The notes under the pieces: model-generated
The model's database searches: none
Seen by the model: the letters and a program-made list of their open reading frames with translations, nothing else
What the model was told of the DNA's origin: nothing
Assembly: GCF_003473485.1 (NCBI RefSeq)
Contig: NC_053048.1
Location: 51,395,755-51,459,754 of the forward strand
Direction of reading: 5' to 3'
Length of the DNA: 64,000 bases
DNA from: Medicago truncatula
Lineage: Eukaryota; Streptophyta; Magnoliopsida; Fabales; Fabaceae
Shown: in pieces, positions 11,271-22,826 of the stretch
Layout of the letters: each line of letters starts with the position of its first letter
How positions within the stretch are numbered: position 1 is the first letter of the stretch
Made by a program: the position numbers and the translations under genes

Positions 11271-14200
11271 CTATTTCTTTGCATAAGTTATCAACATAGG
11301 GTTTTGTGGGGCTATCTTGAAACCTTGCAGCGCCTGCATAGCCACCGTGGATTGCATCTCATCTCCATATTCCACAAAGGCAATTCCTGGCTTTGCTTCA
11401 ACCATTCTAACTTCCTTGAATCCAGGATATTGAAGAAACAACATTTGAAGCATCATGGGAGTGGTCTCGTTAGGAAGATTCTGAATAAAGAGAATATTAT
11501 TTGGTGGTGCAGGAGCCTCAGGTAGCAAGGACTTCGCACCGCCTGGATAAGGTATCTGGGATAACTCCATTATTAGAAAAAGTGTGTAACAAATGCAGAA
11601 TAAAATTGTTTGTGCTTCTATGTATTATAGAATAATTTGCTTTGAAACAGATAGTGTCATCTCATCTTCATTATTTTGATTCCGGCTTTGATCATAAAAC
11701 TTAACAGTTCGAGAAAAATTACCATAAAACAGTTAAAATTATGAAGATGCTAGATTCAATGAGACAAAGGTCCAGCACATTAAGATGCCTATAAAATGAC
11801 CATTGACAAAAATAAACTACAACAGCAGAGAAACTTACAGCAGGAGTTGCACCGTAAGCACCAGCATAAGCAGGATTTAGGCCAGTTCCAGCTAAATTAG
11901 CATCGTTTTGGTCCTTCCTTTTTTTGCCCGCTGAAAAATGTAATTGGATATGTAATTTGACTATGTATATTTATTTATACAGTACATAATACAGATATTC
12001 ATTAAAAGAGTTGCATCCATACTAGACACGAAAAGTCAAAAGTATAGCGAAAGTCTGTTCTTTGCTGATGAAGGAAAGCAAAAAAAAATATCATTTATTG
12101 GATCTTTTCCTTCTTCATTATTAATGCAAAGCCCCTTGGCGACCAAACCAAACAAAAACCCCCACCAACACCAAAAAAGATAAAACCTATGAAATATATT
12201 GATTGGCCTTTTGTAGCCATTATTGGGCACTCGGTGAGTTGGACCCTCATTTTGAAGAGAAAACATGCTTAGTTTAGTTTGTTTATTTCCAAGATGAGCT
12301 TACACTTAACAGTACAATATCCTTTAAAAAAAAAATAGAGAGCTCAAAGAGTTATACCTTTGTCATCGTGCCTCTTTCGTTTTTCCCGAGGAACAAAAGT
12401 ACCGTCTGCTTTTGCTATGACATCAGATTTAGTCCTGGCATACTGTATTCTCTGCATAGATTGCAAAATTGAATTCAATTTCTTGCCTGAGAATAGTTTT
12501 ATGGAAATGATATAAACTAACAAACTATTACATATCCGATGGGGCCAAACAGGCCAAACAATAAGTTGTCTATATCCCACATTGAGTAGTATAGAATGCT
12601 CAGTGGTGTACTTGCGTGACCTGGTGCTTCCCCTTTGATAGATAGCTTTTAAGGGAGGGTTTCCCAAGTGCTTAGATACTGATTAATTGGTATCAGAACT
12701 GGTCGTCAGTTGCTCGTAAAGAGCTACCGACAGAGGAGCTGAGCGGAAAGGCCGCATAAAGCGCTGTAGTATGCCAACCCGTCAGGTTGTCATCTCTCTC
12801 AGGGGTGGTGCTACAATAGATTAGAGATTTGTTATGGGGTGCCCACGTCCCACATCAAGTAGTATGGGATGTTTGGTGGTGTAACTAAGTTGTTTGGTTC
12901 TTCCCCCTTGAATCTTGATTGCTAGCTAAGGGAAGGTTCCCTAAGTACTTGATACTTGTCTAATTGTAATAAAATTAATTTTTCATGATAAATTCTACTT
13001 TTAACTGATTTAGCTGTAGACCAAAAAAATCTATTTAGCATGGGGAAAATGGATAGATATTAAATAAAAAATTCATTAAAATTTTGCTGAAGATTTGAAA
13101 AATATAAAACAGGTCTAGCCAGCACGAAAAATAACACATATCACAGGCTAGCATATGACCAATTAAAATAAAGCTCCAGCAGCACAAATCAAGCAACGGT
13201 TATTGGAGCACGCACTGATAGAAAGCATTTTTTATAGCTTCAAAACACTCAGATAGAACTAACTGCAAATCTCACCATGTCACACCATCCATTAAGATAG
13301 ACCATAAATCACATAATTTTATTTTTCTGTGCTAAATAAATCTACAATATAATTTCATCCACAGAATTGTGACAAAGCTAGCTCAATAGAACCAATTAGT
13401 AGTTGTTCACAACAAAAGTGGACTGTGACTTCATGCAAATTTTACTTCCAATGTCAGAAATATAAATCTTTGAATCACGACTTTGGGGAGGACCAACCCC
13501 CCCCCCCCCACAAGCATTTTTTATAGCTTCAAAACGCTCAGATAGAACTAACTGCAAATACCATACATCGCATAATTTTATTTTTGTGTGCTAAATAAAT
13601 ATGACCACTGGAACTAAATCAGTCCTTGGCATCAGTTTTGCTATTTCCTAGCGTCCTACACTATGTCTAAAATCCATTATCCTTCCAAGAAAAACATCTT
13701 CCTATTCTGTTCAATGAGGGTAGGGGAGGGACTTGAAGCATGTCTACAACAACAACAAAAAGCAAACTTTATCCCGTTGGCTACATGGATCAAATTACGT
13801 CATAATGTTCTATCATAAAACATATTTTGATAACTCGTTAATCTCTAAATCTTTCTTAATAGTTTCTCTTATAATTTTTCTAGGTCATCCTCCACCTCTA
13901 GTGATCTGATAAATAGTTTCTCACATCTAATAAAGATGATTTATTCCATAAATAGCATAGAACACAATAGTCACAATTGCCACAGTGCCACTCATCACAA
14001 GACAATATCAATTGACATGTTTAAACAGTTCTCTTCTTCCTTCCGCATTTTCATTTAGAAAGATCAACATAATATCTATAGAAGAGACACGACTGGATAC
14101 TAAATAAGCATTACACATTTACACCGAAACATTCTTTTTTGTTTTCACAAATCCAATGGCATGTTAACTATTCTAAATCTCCAAACAAATTTCAGCTAGA

Positions 14201-14772
14201 GAAACCTATGTCATGTTGAAGATTGTTATATATTCCATTCCATTCCATGTTTAATAATAACTAGCATTGTCATAAATTAGAATGAAATTACACCCTAAAA
14301 ATTCTAACTAAAAAACTAATCCTAATAAAAAAGAAAACACCTTAAATTAAATTAAAAATACGAAGTAAAACACAATTTCAAATTTGAAAAGTGAAATTGA
14401 AGAGCATATGATAGTACCATGGGCTTATCATAGAAGGGGAAACCTTGCATTTTCCTAAGAGCATTAGAAGCAGAAGTAACATCCTCAAAAATCACCCAAG
14501 CTTGACCCTTATGTTTCAGAGTCTTGAAAGCCAAAACCTCAAGTATCTTCCCAAATTGGCTGAAAACAGCGTGCAAAGATTTCTTCAACTCTGCATCAAA
14601 ATTGAAGTATATAAATAAAAAGAGTATATAAGTGTATCTATATTGAAAAATTGATGTTATGAAAAGAAAAGAAAAAAAAGAACGAACCGTCGATTTTGAT
14701 TTTTTCGTTGAGGTTGTTGATGTAGATGGTCATGTTTTGAGGGGGTTCGGGGTTAGCGTTAACTTCAGCCAT
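11271..14772 (-). CDS. U1A: U1 small nuclear ribonucleoprotein A (U1A)
   Basis: A 245-residue protein from five exons: 14772-14688, 14590-14418, 12451-12358, 11930-11839, 11564-11271, all with GT-AG borders and consistent phase. It has two RRM domains. RRM1 has RNP2 IYINNL (16-21) and RNP1 KGQAWVIF (56-63); RRM2 has RNP2 ILFIQNL (172-178) and an RNP1 around GIAFVEY (208-214). A basic stretch (KRKRHDDK) and a Gly/Ala/Tyr-rich linker separate them. The linker motif LSQIPYPGG and RRM1 wording ([21 protein letters not shown]) match plant U1A better than U2B''. U1A binds stem-loop II of U1 snRNA and acts in 5' splice-site recognition in the nucleus. The last exon could start at the ATG at 11570 if unspliced, but the acceptor at 11565-11566 keeps the frame and the family linker. 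Intron 2 is about 2 kb and holds a TRIM retroelement. Confidence 0.93.
12567..12960 (+). mobile_element. TRIM retroelement (fossil) in U1A intron 2
   Basis: Two similar direct repeats of about 120-130 bp (starting near 12567 and 12830; shared text includes CCCACAT and AGTAGTAT) flank a short interior. Immediately after the first repeat lies TGGTATCAGA (12688-12697), the primer-binding site for initiator methionine tRNA. This arrangement of short LTRs, PBS and almost no interior defines a terminal-repeat retrotransposon in miniature. The two LTRs have diverged clearly, so it is an old insertion. It has no coding capacity and depends on other elements. It lies antisense to U1A. Confidence 0.7.
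13224..13602. repeat. Direct duplication and C-run in U1A intron 2
   Basis: About 90-120 bp beginning AAGCATTTTTTATAGCTTC and ending near TGTGCTAAATAAAT occurs at 13224-13346 and again at 13514-13602. The second copy lacks an internal piece. A run of 13 C residues lies just before the second copy (13497-13509). Confidence 0.75.
13745..13890. repeat. Dispersed repeat with ACAACAACAAC head
   Basis: ACAACAACAACAAAAAGC followed by a TTATCC/TACATGGATCAAATT segment is shared with 37773-37850. The TACATGGATC wording is reminiscent of the 3' part of the Au SINE family in plants. The family name is tentative. Confidence 0.4.
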
Positions 14773-14833
14773 GTTTTAGTTGAGATTTCGAAAATGAAAG
14801 AGAGAGTGAGGTTCTTCACGACGGGGGTAAGGT

Positions 14834-14907
14834 AAACCCTATAAGCCACTGCCGGAGAAGCTGACCTGTGTGCGACGAGTGTTTTTTTGTTTGAACTATT
14901 TTGGGCT
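14834..14907 (-). promoter_or_regulatory. Telo-box and site II elements upstream of U1A
   Basis: AAACCCTA (telo-box) lies at 14834-14841, about 60 bp upstream of the U1A start, and TGGGCT (site II) at 14902-14907. This pair is typical of housekeeping and ribosome-related plant promoters. Both are read on the plus strand; the gene runs minus. Confidence 0.55.
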
Positions 14908-15584
14908 TTAGGCCATCTTGTCATGTGGGTCTATTAATATCAACCCCAATTCAATATAAGCTCGAAGTACAATTTGAGAAAATTGTTCTTTAGACACCTA
15001 GCAATTACTCACAACCATCTTACAAATCCAAAAATGCTCTCCACGCTAGTTAACTACCATTCTATCTTGAACGGTCAAAAATTACTGTTCCGGTGTTGCC
15101 ATATACATAATGTATTTTGCTTGGTTTTTCAGTTTTTTTGGGTATAATTCCATCGGAACAAGAGTTAAATGTCATTCATGAGCGAACCGTAAGTTAACTA
15201 CCGTTCAATTTCTATTTTAAAGTGCTTATGAACGATTGATAGGGGCCTAAAGAGTAATATTCACATGTTTATACAAATTTTTACTAGTAATATAAAGGCA
15301 GCATAATAACATTATGAAAACCTATGAATATTTTTTAAAAAATCAACACTAATATACTATTTTTATAAAATATTGTTTATTTTGTATGTGAAAAATACTT
15401 AAAACGTTTGTGCCATGTCCATCTTAGATTTTATGTGTTTGTATCGGAAAGATTTGCTTTTTATGTCCCATTAATTTGTATTTGGTACATAAAGTCGATA
15501 CCGTTCATGTTCGTCTTGTGCATGAATTTGGTTATTAATAAATTTCGCCGTTTAAAAAGAAAGTTGATACAATAAAAATTTTAA

Positions 15585-15874
15585 GGCTAAAATATGGTTT
15601 TAGTCCCTGCAAATATGCCCCATTTTGGTTTTAGTCCCTGTAAAAATAAAATTTTGTTTTTGGTCCCTGCAAAATTTTTTGAAATATTTTACAGGGACCA
15701 AAAACTACAAAATTGGTTCAGTTATAACGTGCCACGTATGCAAATCATCACAAAAGTGGGGTCAGAGACTATTTTCTAAAACAATTTTTTGCAGTGACCA
15801 AAAACAATTTTTTTTTTATAGGGACTAAAACCAAAACGAGACATATTTGCAAGGACTAAAACCATATTTTAGCC
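15585..15874. mobile_element. Foldback MITE, 290 bp, 9-bp target duplication
   Basis: The ends are GGCTAAAATATGGTTTTAGT and its reverse complement. It is flanked by AAATTTTAA on both sides (15576-15584 and 15875-15883). The 9-bp duplication points to a Mutator-derived MITE. There is no coding capacity. Confidence 0.88.
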
Positions 15875-15974
15875 AAATTTTAAAAACTCGTGAGTATTTT
15901 CCAAATACCAACATTAATGTGGTAGTTTTTTTGTAAAATATTAGCATTTACACTTTTCTCGTTGTGGATTTTAA

Positions 15975-15977
<3 letters not shown>

Positions 15978-16039
<62 letters not shown>
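15978..16039. repeat. Compound (AT)n(GT)n microsatellite
   Basis: About 37 bp of alternating AT runs directly into about 25 bp of alternating GT, then GAGAG. Confidence 0.97.
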
Positions 16040-17000
16040 AGAGTAAGAATTTTTAAAAAATAAACGAAAATGTGAGTGATGATGTATTAACAAATCTTGA
16101 AGCAGGTCAAGTATAATCTGCGTATAGTAAAATCAAGGACTATTATAGTTTTTGTCCACTTATTTTCACTTATTAACAAAATTAGTTACTCCATTTTAAA
16201 ACAACGTAGTTTGATCCCTCTATCAGATATACGATCTAATGATGTAGAGTGATCAACTATAAAAAAATTATAAGAAAACTTAAAAAAATTCACTATTTAT
16301 TAAGTACAAAAATTTAAGGAAAGCACCAAACTATAATTTTAAAATGAAAGGACCAATTTCCTAAACCAAGATTGTTCAAATTTAAGAATTTTCTACCATG
16401 TAATGTTAAATGGGTTATTTCAGACGGTTTATTAAAAGAAATAAAAGAAAATAAGTATCCATAGCTAACTAAACTACATGCACCAAACAATTTTCCAAAG
16501 ATATTTCTCTCGAATGGAATGAAATGAGTTGGAAGGTTCTCCTCCAAATGCCTAATCGACCAATTATAGTTGTCCACATCTAATATCTATACAGTTGTTG
16601 TAACAATGATGAACAAGTTTCGTGGAAGTATCTTAGACTAGAGAGAGCCAAGTCAAAAAGCAAGTCCAGATTCAGCTCACTCACTTGTTAATTGTGTTAT
16701 TCATTTCATCCACCGCAATTAATTGACTCCACCATGACTTGTGATTCACGACCTGGTCTCCCTCCCACAAAGCCACCCCACGCTCCCAGGTCCCACCTTT
16801 CACATATACTTTTCCACCGTTCCTTCGATTGTCTTTTTCGCCGCCCTTCCTTCCACTTTATATATTTGGAAACTTCTTTTCCTCAAAATACTCTTTCTTC
16901 CTAAGAAATAAACATTAAAACCAAAATTCCAGAATATTCAATAAATTAATAGAATAAAATTATTTAAAATCAGATTTGATTTTTTGTTTGAATTTCTACT
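16040..17000. other. Intergenic, no gene seen
   Basis: ORFs near 16314-16577 and 16692-16904 have no recognisable domain and low coding quality. I treat them as chance. The distal part is upstream region of the first LEA gene. Confidence 0.45.
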
Positions 17001-17002
17001 AC

Positions 17003-17116
17003 CACGTGGCAACAAAACATAGGTTACATATTAATGATGATTTAGTTATAATCGTGCACCTAAATTATCTCCGTAATTATGCGTGACGCGTCCTCAATTT
17101 TCTCAACCTTATATAA
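17003..17116 (+). promoter_or_regulatory. ABRE/G-box, CE3-like site and TATA box of LEA copy 1
   Basis: CACGTG in the palindrome CCACGTGG (17003-17008 core), GACGCGTCC (17085-17093, like coupling element CE3) and TATATAA (17110-17116) precede the ATG at 17286. ABRE plus CE3 is a known pair in ABA- and dehydration-induced genes, fitting a LEA protein. Confidence 0.6.
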
Positions 17117-17285
17117 TGCCCCCTACTCACCTATTCTTCACACAACAAAACTCTTTTCTTTTCTTAGCTAAGGTGGCACATAGTCCATAACAATAGCTTA
17201 GCTTAAACTGTGGAAAGCTTATTCTGTTCATAACTGCTTATATTTTGTTTTTCAAATCAAACAAATAAGCTTTCCGTAGTTCAAT

Positions 17286-17733
17286 ATGGCTCGTTCTTTC
17301 GCTAACGCTAAGGTTTTATCTGCTGTTGTCCTTGAAGGATTCTCCAACACTCTCACAAGGTACGGTGTTTCTTCATGTTATGTTTTTTAACGTTCTTATG
17401 TTTCTTAACCTCAGGGTTCAAACACCTATTTCTTAACTTTAAATTTTAATGTTTTGAATGATATTGTTTTAATATATGGTTTTTTTTTTTTTTAATCAAT
17501 TAAACAGGCGTGGTTACGCGGCGGCAACAGAAAGTGCAACAAGGGTAGTAGGAGGAGTGGTGTCTGTTGGCAACAAGATGGGACCCACAAAGTCTGGGGA
17601 AGATGGTTCTTCGACTTATAAGGTTTCATGGGTTCCAGATCCTGTCACTGGTTACTACAAGCCTGAGAATATTAAGGATACTGATGCCGCTGATTTACGT
17701 GCTAAGCTTCTCCGCAAAAAATTTAACAACTAA
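17286..17733 (+). CDS. LEA_3 family protein, SAG21/LEA5/ARG2-like, copy 1
   Basis: Two exons (17286-17359 and 17508-17733) encode 99 residues. The exon junction splits an Arg codon, as in family members. The N-terminus (MARSFANAKVLSAVVLEGFS) is rich in Ala, Ser and Arg with no acidic residues before Glu17 and resembles a mitochondrial presequence. The body contains RRGYAAATES and the C-terminal hallmark YKVSWVPDPVTGYYKPEN (62-79), followed by a basic tail. Length and motifs match LEA_3 proteins such as Arabidopsis SAG21 and Vigna ARG2, which are small, mitochondrial and induced by auxin, oxidative stress, drought or ABA. The ABRE-like promoter agrees. A paralogue lies at 27004-27445 in the same orientation. 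Function beyond stress tolerance is not well defined for this family. Confidence 0.93.
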
Positions 17734-18168
17734 TTTCAATCCATTCAAGAAATAGATTTATATTATGTATTTTGGGTTTGTTATTTCAACCGCGGATCTC
17801 ATGAGCTTTTGGGGTCGATTGTAGATGGCTTATTAAAGCCTTGATTGATTCTGTTAATTGTGAAGATCCTACTCTGTTGGTTTATTCCTCTGTTTATTCA
17901 CTTTGTTAGTGTTTTTGCGAACCAGAAGAATGATGATTAGTTGCTGATCATAAGTGTTATGGTGTCTTCTAGTCTAATTCAATGGAATTTATTTTAGGTT
18001 TTTTCTAGATTACCTTTGAAGTTTGAAGAATGGTGGGTAATTTATTGGTAGGGTCAAGATAGTTCATGGATACCACTTAAAAATGTGTTTATGTGGCTAA
18101 TGTGTATTGGTTGAGGTAAATTACCTACCATTCTTCCATGGGTATTCTAGTTGTCACCTTTATTTTAT

Positions 18169-18660
18169 GATTAAATATGTTTTTAATCCTTATAAATATA
18201 CCAATTTTTCGTTTTAATCCCTCTAAAAATTTCCTTCAATTTTTAGTCCTTATAAAATTTTCAATCAGGTCCCTATATTTAAGTTAATTTTTGTATTTTT
18301 AAATGAAATTATGCAAAAATGTTAATAATATTGTAAAAAAAAATTCCCAAAAAAAAACTAGAATTTTTTAGCAAAACACAAATTAAATATGAATTTTTAA
18401 CCTTCAAAAATATAAAAATTCATATTAAATTCATGTTTAGTTAAAAAATTCTAAATTTTTTTGAGAGAGATTTTTATAATATTATAAATTTTTCTGAAAA
18501 ATTTCATTAAAAAATATTAATTTTATATAAGAGTTTATTTAAAAGAGGGGCCAAAAATGAAGATGAAAAAATTTTAAGGAACTAAAAGTTGAAGGAAAAT
18601 TTTAGAAGGATTAAAATGAAAAGTTGGTATATTTATAAGGACTAAAAACATATTTAACCC
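18169..18660. mobile_element. Foldback MITE, 492 bp, 10-bp target duplication
   Basis: Starts GATTAAATATGTTTTTAATC and ends with ACTAAAAACATATTTAACCC. It is flanked by TTTATTTTAT (18159-18168 and 18661-18670). The interior is palindromic and AT-rich. A 10-bp duplication fits a Mutator-type MITE. It lies about 440 bp downstream of LEA copy 1. Confidence 0.88.
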
Positions 18661-19462
18661 TTTATTTTATTTTTAATAATTGGTTTTAGTGTTTGCTCAA
18701 AAAAGAAAAGAAAAAGATAATAATAAAAGAATACTCTCTCCTTCAAAATAACAGGTTAAGATCTTATTCATTTGCTAAAAATTAATGGACAATGTCATTA
18801 GTCATTGGTGAGACAACAAAAAGTATATAGTGGATTCTTCATTCAAAAAAAAATAAAAAATATAGTAGATTCTAGTATTAAGTGGACACTACTATTAATT
18901 ACTCCTTCTTTGTGTTTTTTATCTCACCAAAATAACACCGTTTGTGCACGATTAGATTATGGAGAATTGGTTTAGCTACTTAGATATTGTACATGGTAAA
19001 AATCAAAATTGCTCATCAAACTACTAAGATACTCGCTTCTAACATACACAATTGGATCACTATTATAAGCAAAATTTTGTATTTTAGATTTATTCGATAA
19101 ATGATATATGTGACAATACATATAAACATATAAAAAGTCATGGTGAGGTTAACTCAATTAGTAGTGACAATATAAAAATAACAATTAAATCATCAATCGA
19201 CTATTCATCGCATGTACTATACATATAATTGATACAAAAACAATAATAAAACATAACAAATAAAAAAAGTTAAGTTTCGTGACCGAAAAAAATGTTTAGC
19301 ATGGAATATTTTTTTGTTTGTTTGAAGGAAGCACAGAAAAATAAATTTAAATAGTATAAAATCATATTAAATGGTAAAAGTTAATAAAACAAAAGAAATT
19401 TATACTCTTTAATAAAAAACGATACGACCCCTCTCATCGATAAACTAGTTTAGACATTAACT

Positions 19463-19550
19463 TTTTTTTTTTGTAGTGATTGGAATTTGAACCTCGGACC
19501 TTGCATATTTTATGCATTGTCCCAACCAACTGAGCTAAGCTCACAAAGAC
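19463..19550 (-). mobile_element. tRNA-derived SINE, minus strand
   Basis: Reading the minus strand gives GTGAGCTTAGCTCAGTTGG (box A-like), GAGGTTCAAATTCC (box B-like) and an A-rich tail. A 16-bp perfect target duplication, AGTTTAGACATTAACT, flanks it (19447-19462 and 19551-19566). It is one of seven related copies in the window. Confidence 0.88.
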
Positions 19551-19814
19551 AGTTTAGACATTAACTAATTATTCTAAACATAATTAGAATTTAATTAAAT
19601 ATTCAGTGGAAAGGATCAAGGTATATGTTGTTATTTATGCTGAATATAAAAAACAATTTTAAAAAATAAAAAGTAAAAAATTGATAATTTGAATAAAAAG
19701 TTAATGTAAATGATGAAAGTAATATATATATGTATATATATATATATATTGTTTTCTTTTTTAGAGAGTAATATATATACCTTTTGTTTAGATAGTAAAT
19801 TCAGTCCCCGTGAG

Positions 19815-21862
19815 TGTAACGTCCACTTTCGTTTAATTATTTATTTAATCGAGTTTAAGCGATTATATTATATTTTTATAATATATGTGTGAGTTTTGTT
19901 GATTAAGATGATTCAAGTTGATTTGGATAATTTGATGTGTTTTGATAAGATTATGAGACTTATTTTATTGTTAAATAAAATAAGATTTGATAAGAAAATA
20001 GAAATTTGAAAAATATTTAGTTGAGGGCTGTTTTGATATTTTATGTAGTTTTGGGGGAGAAAGTGAGATAAGATAAGTAATTAGGAAGAGATATAAATAG
20101 GGAAGACCTAATTGTTAGAAAAACTATTGTACGTGAAAACTTTTGGAAAAGGGAGAAAAAGCTTAGAAGGGAGAAGATCAAAGAGAGAGCTGCGATTTCT
20201 TCATAACCAAGTAAGGGTGAGATTAATAACTCAGTAATGTTAATTAATTGTAATTCTGATGATTAGTTAGCAAGCTTTAGGATTGAATTGGAGAAAATGA
20301 AAACTAGGTCAAATCCCTAGAATTGATGATCAAACGGTAAGAATTGGTTAAATTGATATAGAAAGTGCTCCTAGACCATAGATAATGTTTAGGACGAATT
20401 TTGGAATCAATATTAGGCTTAGAACCATGTGAATCGCTGAGTTTTTGTGAAAATAGCAGGTCTGGCCGTAGCGACAGTCATCGCTTGCCACGGCGAGCTA
20501 TGAGTCTCGCCTCGCGAGTGATGAACATTCATCGCTCGCCTCGCGACCCCTTTTCCCTCGCCTCGCGAGTTGCACAATGCAGCTCGCCACAGCGAGCAAC
20601 CTTACTCGCCATAGCGAGCTAGGGCAGAGAGCATGTAAGATTTTGGAATTTCGACTTTTTAGTTGAACCTTGAGTGCCTTTGAGTGCCTGAACATACCTA
20701 GTAATGATTAGGAATGAATGTAGGACAAGATTGAACCTAGAACAACATTAGTTGGGAAGTTGGCTTGTACTCGCCTCGCGAGCACTTCCAGATTGGAGTG
20801 CTTTGAGTGTTTGTGTGATCTGTGTCGCACGTTTTGATCAAGAGTGAACCCCTAATTGGTAATGAAACCTAATGATGACGTTTAATGCAATCTGTAAGGC
20901 CGTTTAAGATATGTTGTTATTAATTGAGTGTGAGTTAATGTATTATGCATTATGTAAGATATGAATGAATAATTATGATGCTAATGAATTGCAATTGATA
21001 TATTGATATCATCCGTTATTGTGACTTGACTATGCTGCTGCTGTTATTGAACTAAGTGCATAATGTCTATATATGATGAATAAGATGACGTTTAGCTCCA
21101 AATTATTGGATGCATATTGATATGATGATTACGATGTTTTGTTGATAGAGTCCATGCATTAGCATTCATTGAGCTTAGTCCTCACCACGATAGGAGCTTT
21201 GTCCTCCGCACGATTATTAGGAGCTTTGTCCTCCACACGTTTAAAGTATATTAATACTTATGATGACGATTGGTACCACATGCATATAAGGAGTCTAAGA
21301 GCATTGTCGCATTGTCGTGTCCAAGATGCTATGTTGTTGATGATGATTGAATATGTGATTATGTGATAATTGTTTATCAAATATGCAAAGTTGTTTAAGA
21401 TTGATATGATGTTAATTATGATTCAAATTACTTTGATTAATATTATTTTGTTATGAAATCTCACCCCTTCTGCTTGAAAATGTTGCCCTTCGTATGGGTA
21501 ACTTGCAGGTGATCGTGCTTAGTGTGCAGTTGCCGTCGTGAGTGGCCTTGCCTTCACTGTGTCGTCTAGGTCGCTCTCATACGTAACGGGATGGGGCTAT
21601 ATGTTATGCATGCTTCGTTCTATTACGTGAAATATATGCTATTTGTGATATTGAACTAACTCTTTGAGATTATATTGATGGGGCCTGTGTGCCAAAGCGT
21701 TTTATGGATTATGAAATAATTTCCGCTGCAATGTTTAAGATATTTGGTTAAATTGTTATTTAACTGTTTTGGATTATGTTAAATGTGATATCCCGTTTGT
21801 TTATGCTGTTTACTCTGATAAATGTTTTAGAAATTTTTATGTTGGGAAAACGGGGTGTTACA
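19815..21862. mobile_element. Solo LTR, 2048 bp (fossil)
   Basis: Begins TGTAACG and ends GGGGTGTTACA, with the TG...CA termini of LTR retroelements. The 5-bp duplication GTGAG is perfect on both sides (19810-19814 and 21863-21867). No internal domain follows, so it is a solo LTR left after recombination between two LTRs. A TATA-like GATATAAATAGGG sits near 20088, suggesting plus orientation. It contains a cluster of CpG-rich palindromes at 20483-20783 and three copies of a GAGCTTWGTCCTC unit near 21172-21240. The family is not assigned; the perfect duplication suggests it is not very old. Confidence 0.9.
20483..20783. repeat. Seven CpG-rich short palindromes within the solo LTR
   Basis: Variants of CTCGCC-(2-4 nt)-GCGAG occur at 20483-20498, 20506-20518, 20534-20547, 20557-20569, 20582-20597, 20604-20620 and 20769-20783. 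Examples are CTCGCCTCGCGAG and GCTCGCCACAGCGAGC. They stand out in an otherwise AT-rich LTR. Confidence 0.85.
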
Positions 21863-22002
21863 GTGAGCATAACTCAGTTAGCAGGGACATGCATTATTAT
21901 ATGCAAGGGTCGGGGTTCGAACCCGAACACCCCACTTATTCACCTTGAAAAAGGTGAATTCTAACCACTAGGTTACTTGACAAAAAAAATGGTAAATTCA
22001 AG

Positions 22003-22093
22003 TCCTCGTGAGCTTAGCGCAGTTTGTAAGGACAACGTATAATATATGCAAGGTATGAGGTTCAAACCTCGGCCACCACTGAAGAAAATAATA
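22003..22093 (+). mobile_element. tRNA-derived SINE, short type
   Basis: GTGAGCTTAGCGCAGTTTG (box A-like) and GAGGTTCAAACCTC (box B-like) are followed by an A-rich end. An 11-bp duplication GTAAATTCAAG flanks it perfectly (21992-22002 and 22094-22104). The left copy is also the right duplication of the neighbouring SINE. Confidence 0.87.
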
Positions 22094-22298
22094 GTAAATT
22101 CAAGGAGAGAGCTCAATTAAGTCTCTCACCAATAGAGTAGAAAAAATATACCGTTAAATTTAATTAATGATCGAGATTCATTAAAATCAAAAGTAAAAAC
22201 ATTTACATATCATCACACACAAATTTTCTTTTATCATCGTCACCAAGAACAAGAACACACAAGTGTAAATTATGCATCAGAAACATCATGATCACCAA

Positions 22299-22826
22299 TA
22301 GGGTTGGGAATAGGCCATGCCGATCTACAAGGGTCTACGACCTGACCTGTTTTGGCCTGGCCTGTCCTGTTTAGTAGACAAGCCTAGGCTTAGGCTTTTT
22401 AGAAAGCATGTTTAGTTAAATAGGCCAGGCCAAGGCTTCGAGAAAAGCCTGTTAAGCCTAATAGGCCGACCTATTAATACCTAATTATTAATTAATGTTT
22501 TTTTTATATCAAAATAATTGCATACATTAAAAATATAAACATTTTTTCTCTATCTATGAGACCCTTAATAGGCTTTGTTGTTATATGCTTTTAAGTATGT
22601 TTTAAGGCTTGTTTAGTCTATTTAGTAGGTCAAATGACTATTTGATGACCTTAATGAAAAGTAGGCCTGGAAGTAGGCTTTCAGGGCAGTCCAGACTTTT
22701 AAATAGATCAGGTCAAACCAAGAAAAACGGTCTATGATAGGCCATAGACTAGGCTTAGGCCTGTAATTTTTTTTGTATACCAAGGTCAGGCCTATCAAAA
22801 TCTGGCCTGGCCTATTCGCACCCCTA
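22299..22826. mobile_element. hAT-type MITE, 528 bp
   Basis: Starts TAGGGTTGGGAATAGGCCA and ends TGGCCTATTCGCACCCCTA. It has a perfect 8-bp duplication ATCACCAA (22291-22298 and 22827-22834). TAGGG...CCCTA termini plus 8 bp are hAT hallmarks. The interior repeats AGGCC/GGCCT words. There is no transposase. Confidence 0.9.

Larger units (their letters stand above)
19805..21991 (+). mobile_element. tRNA-derived SINE split by a solo LTR
   Basis: The first bases (CCCCGTGAG, ending 19814) and the remainder (from GTGAGCATAACTCAGTTAGC at 21863) are one SINE interrupted by the LTR at 19815-21862. After the LTR come box A-like and box B-like (GGGTTCGAACCC) motifs, a 3' extension ending ACTAGGTTACTTGAC and an A-tail. 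Flanking direct repeats GTAAATTCA (19795-19803) and GTAAATTCAAG (21992-22002) mark the original target. The minus-strand copy at 50369-50499 is an uninterrupted relative. Confidence 0.8.

Noticed and set aside
12344-12667. ORF of 107 codons as a separate gene
   Set aside because: Its C-terminal part is U1A exon 3; the rest is intron and TRIM sequence.
13490-13520. C-run as a possible G-quadruplex regulator
   Set aside because: It is a single homopolymer, better explained as a microsatellite at a duplication border.
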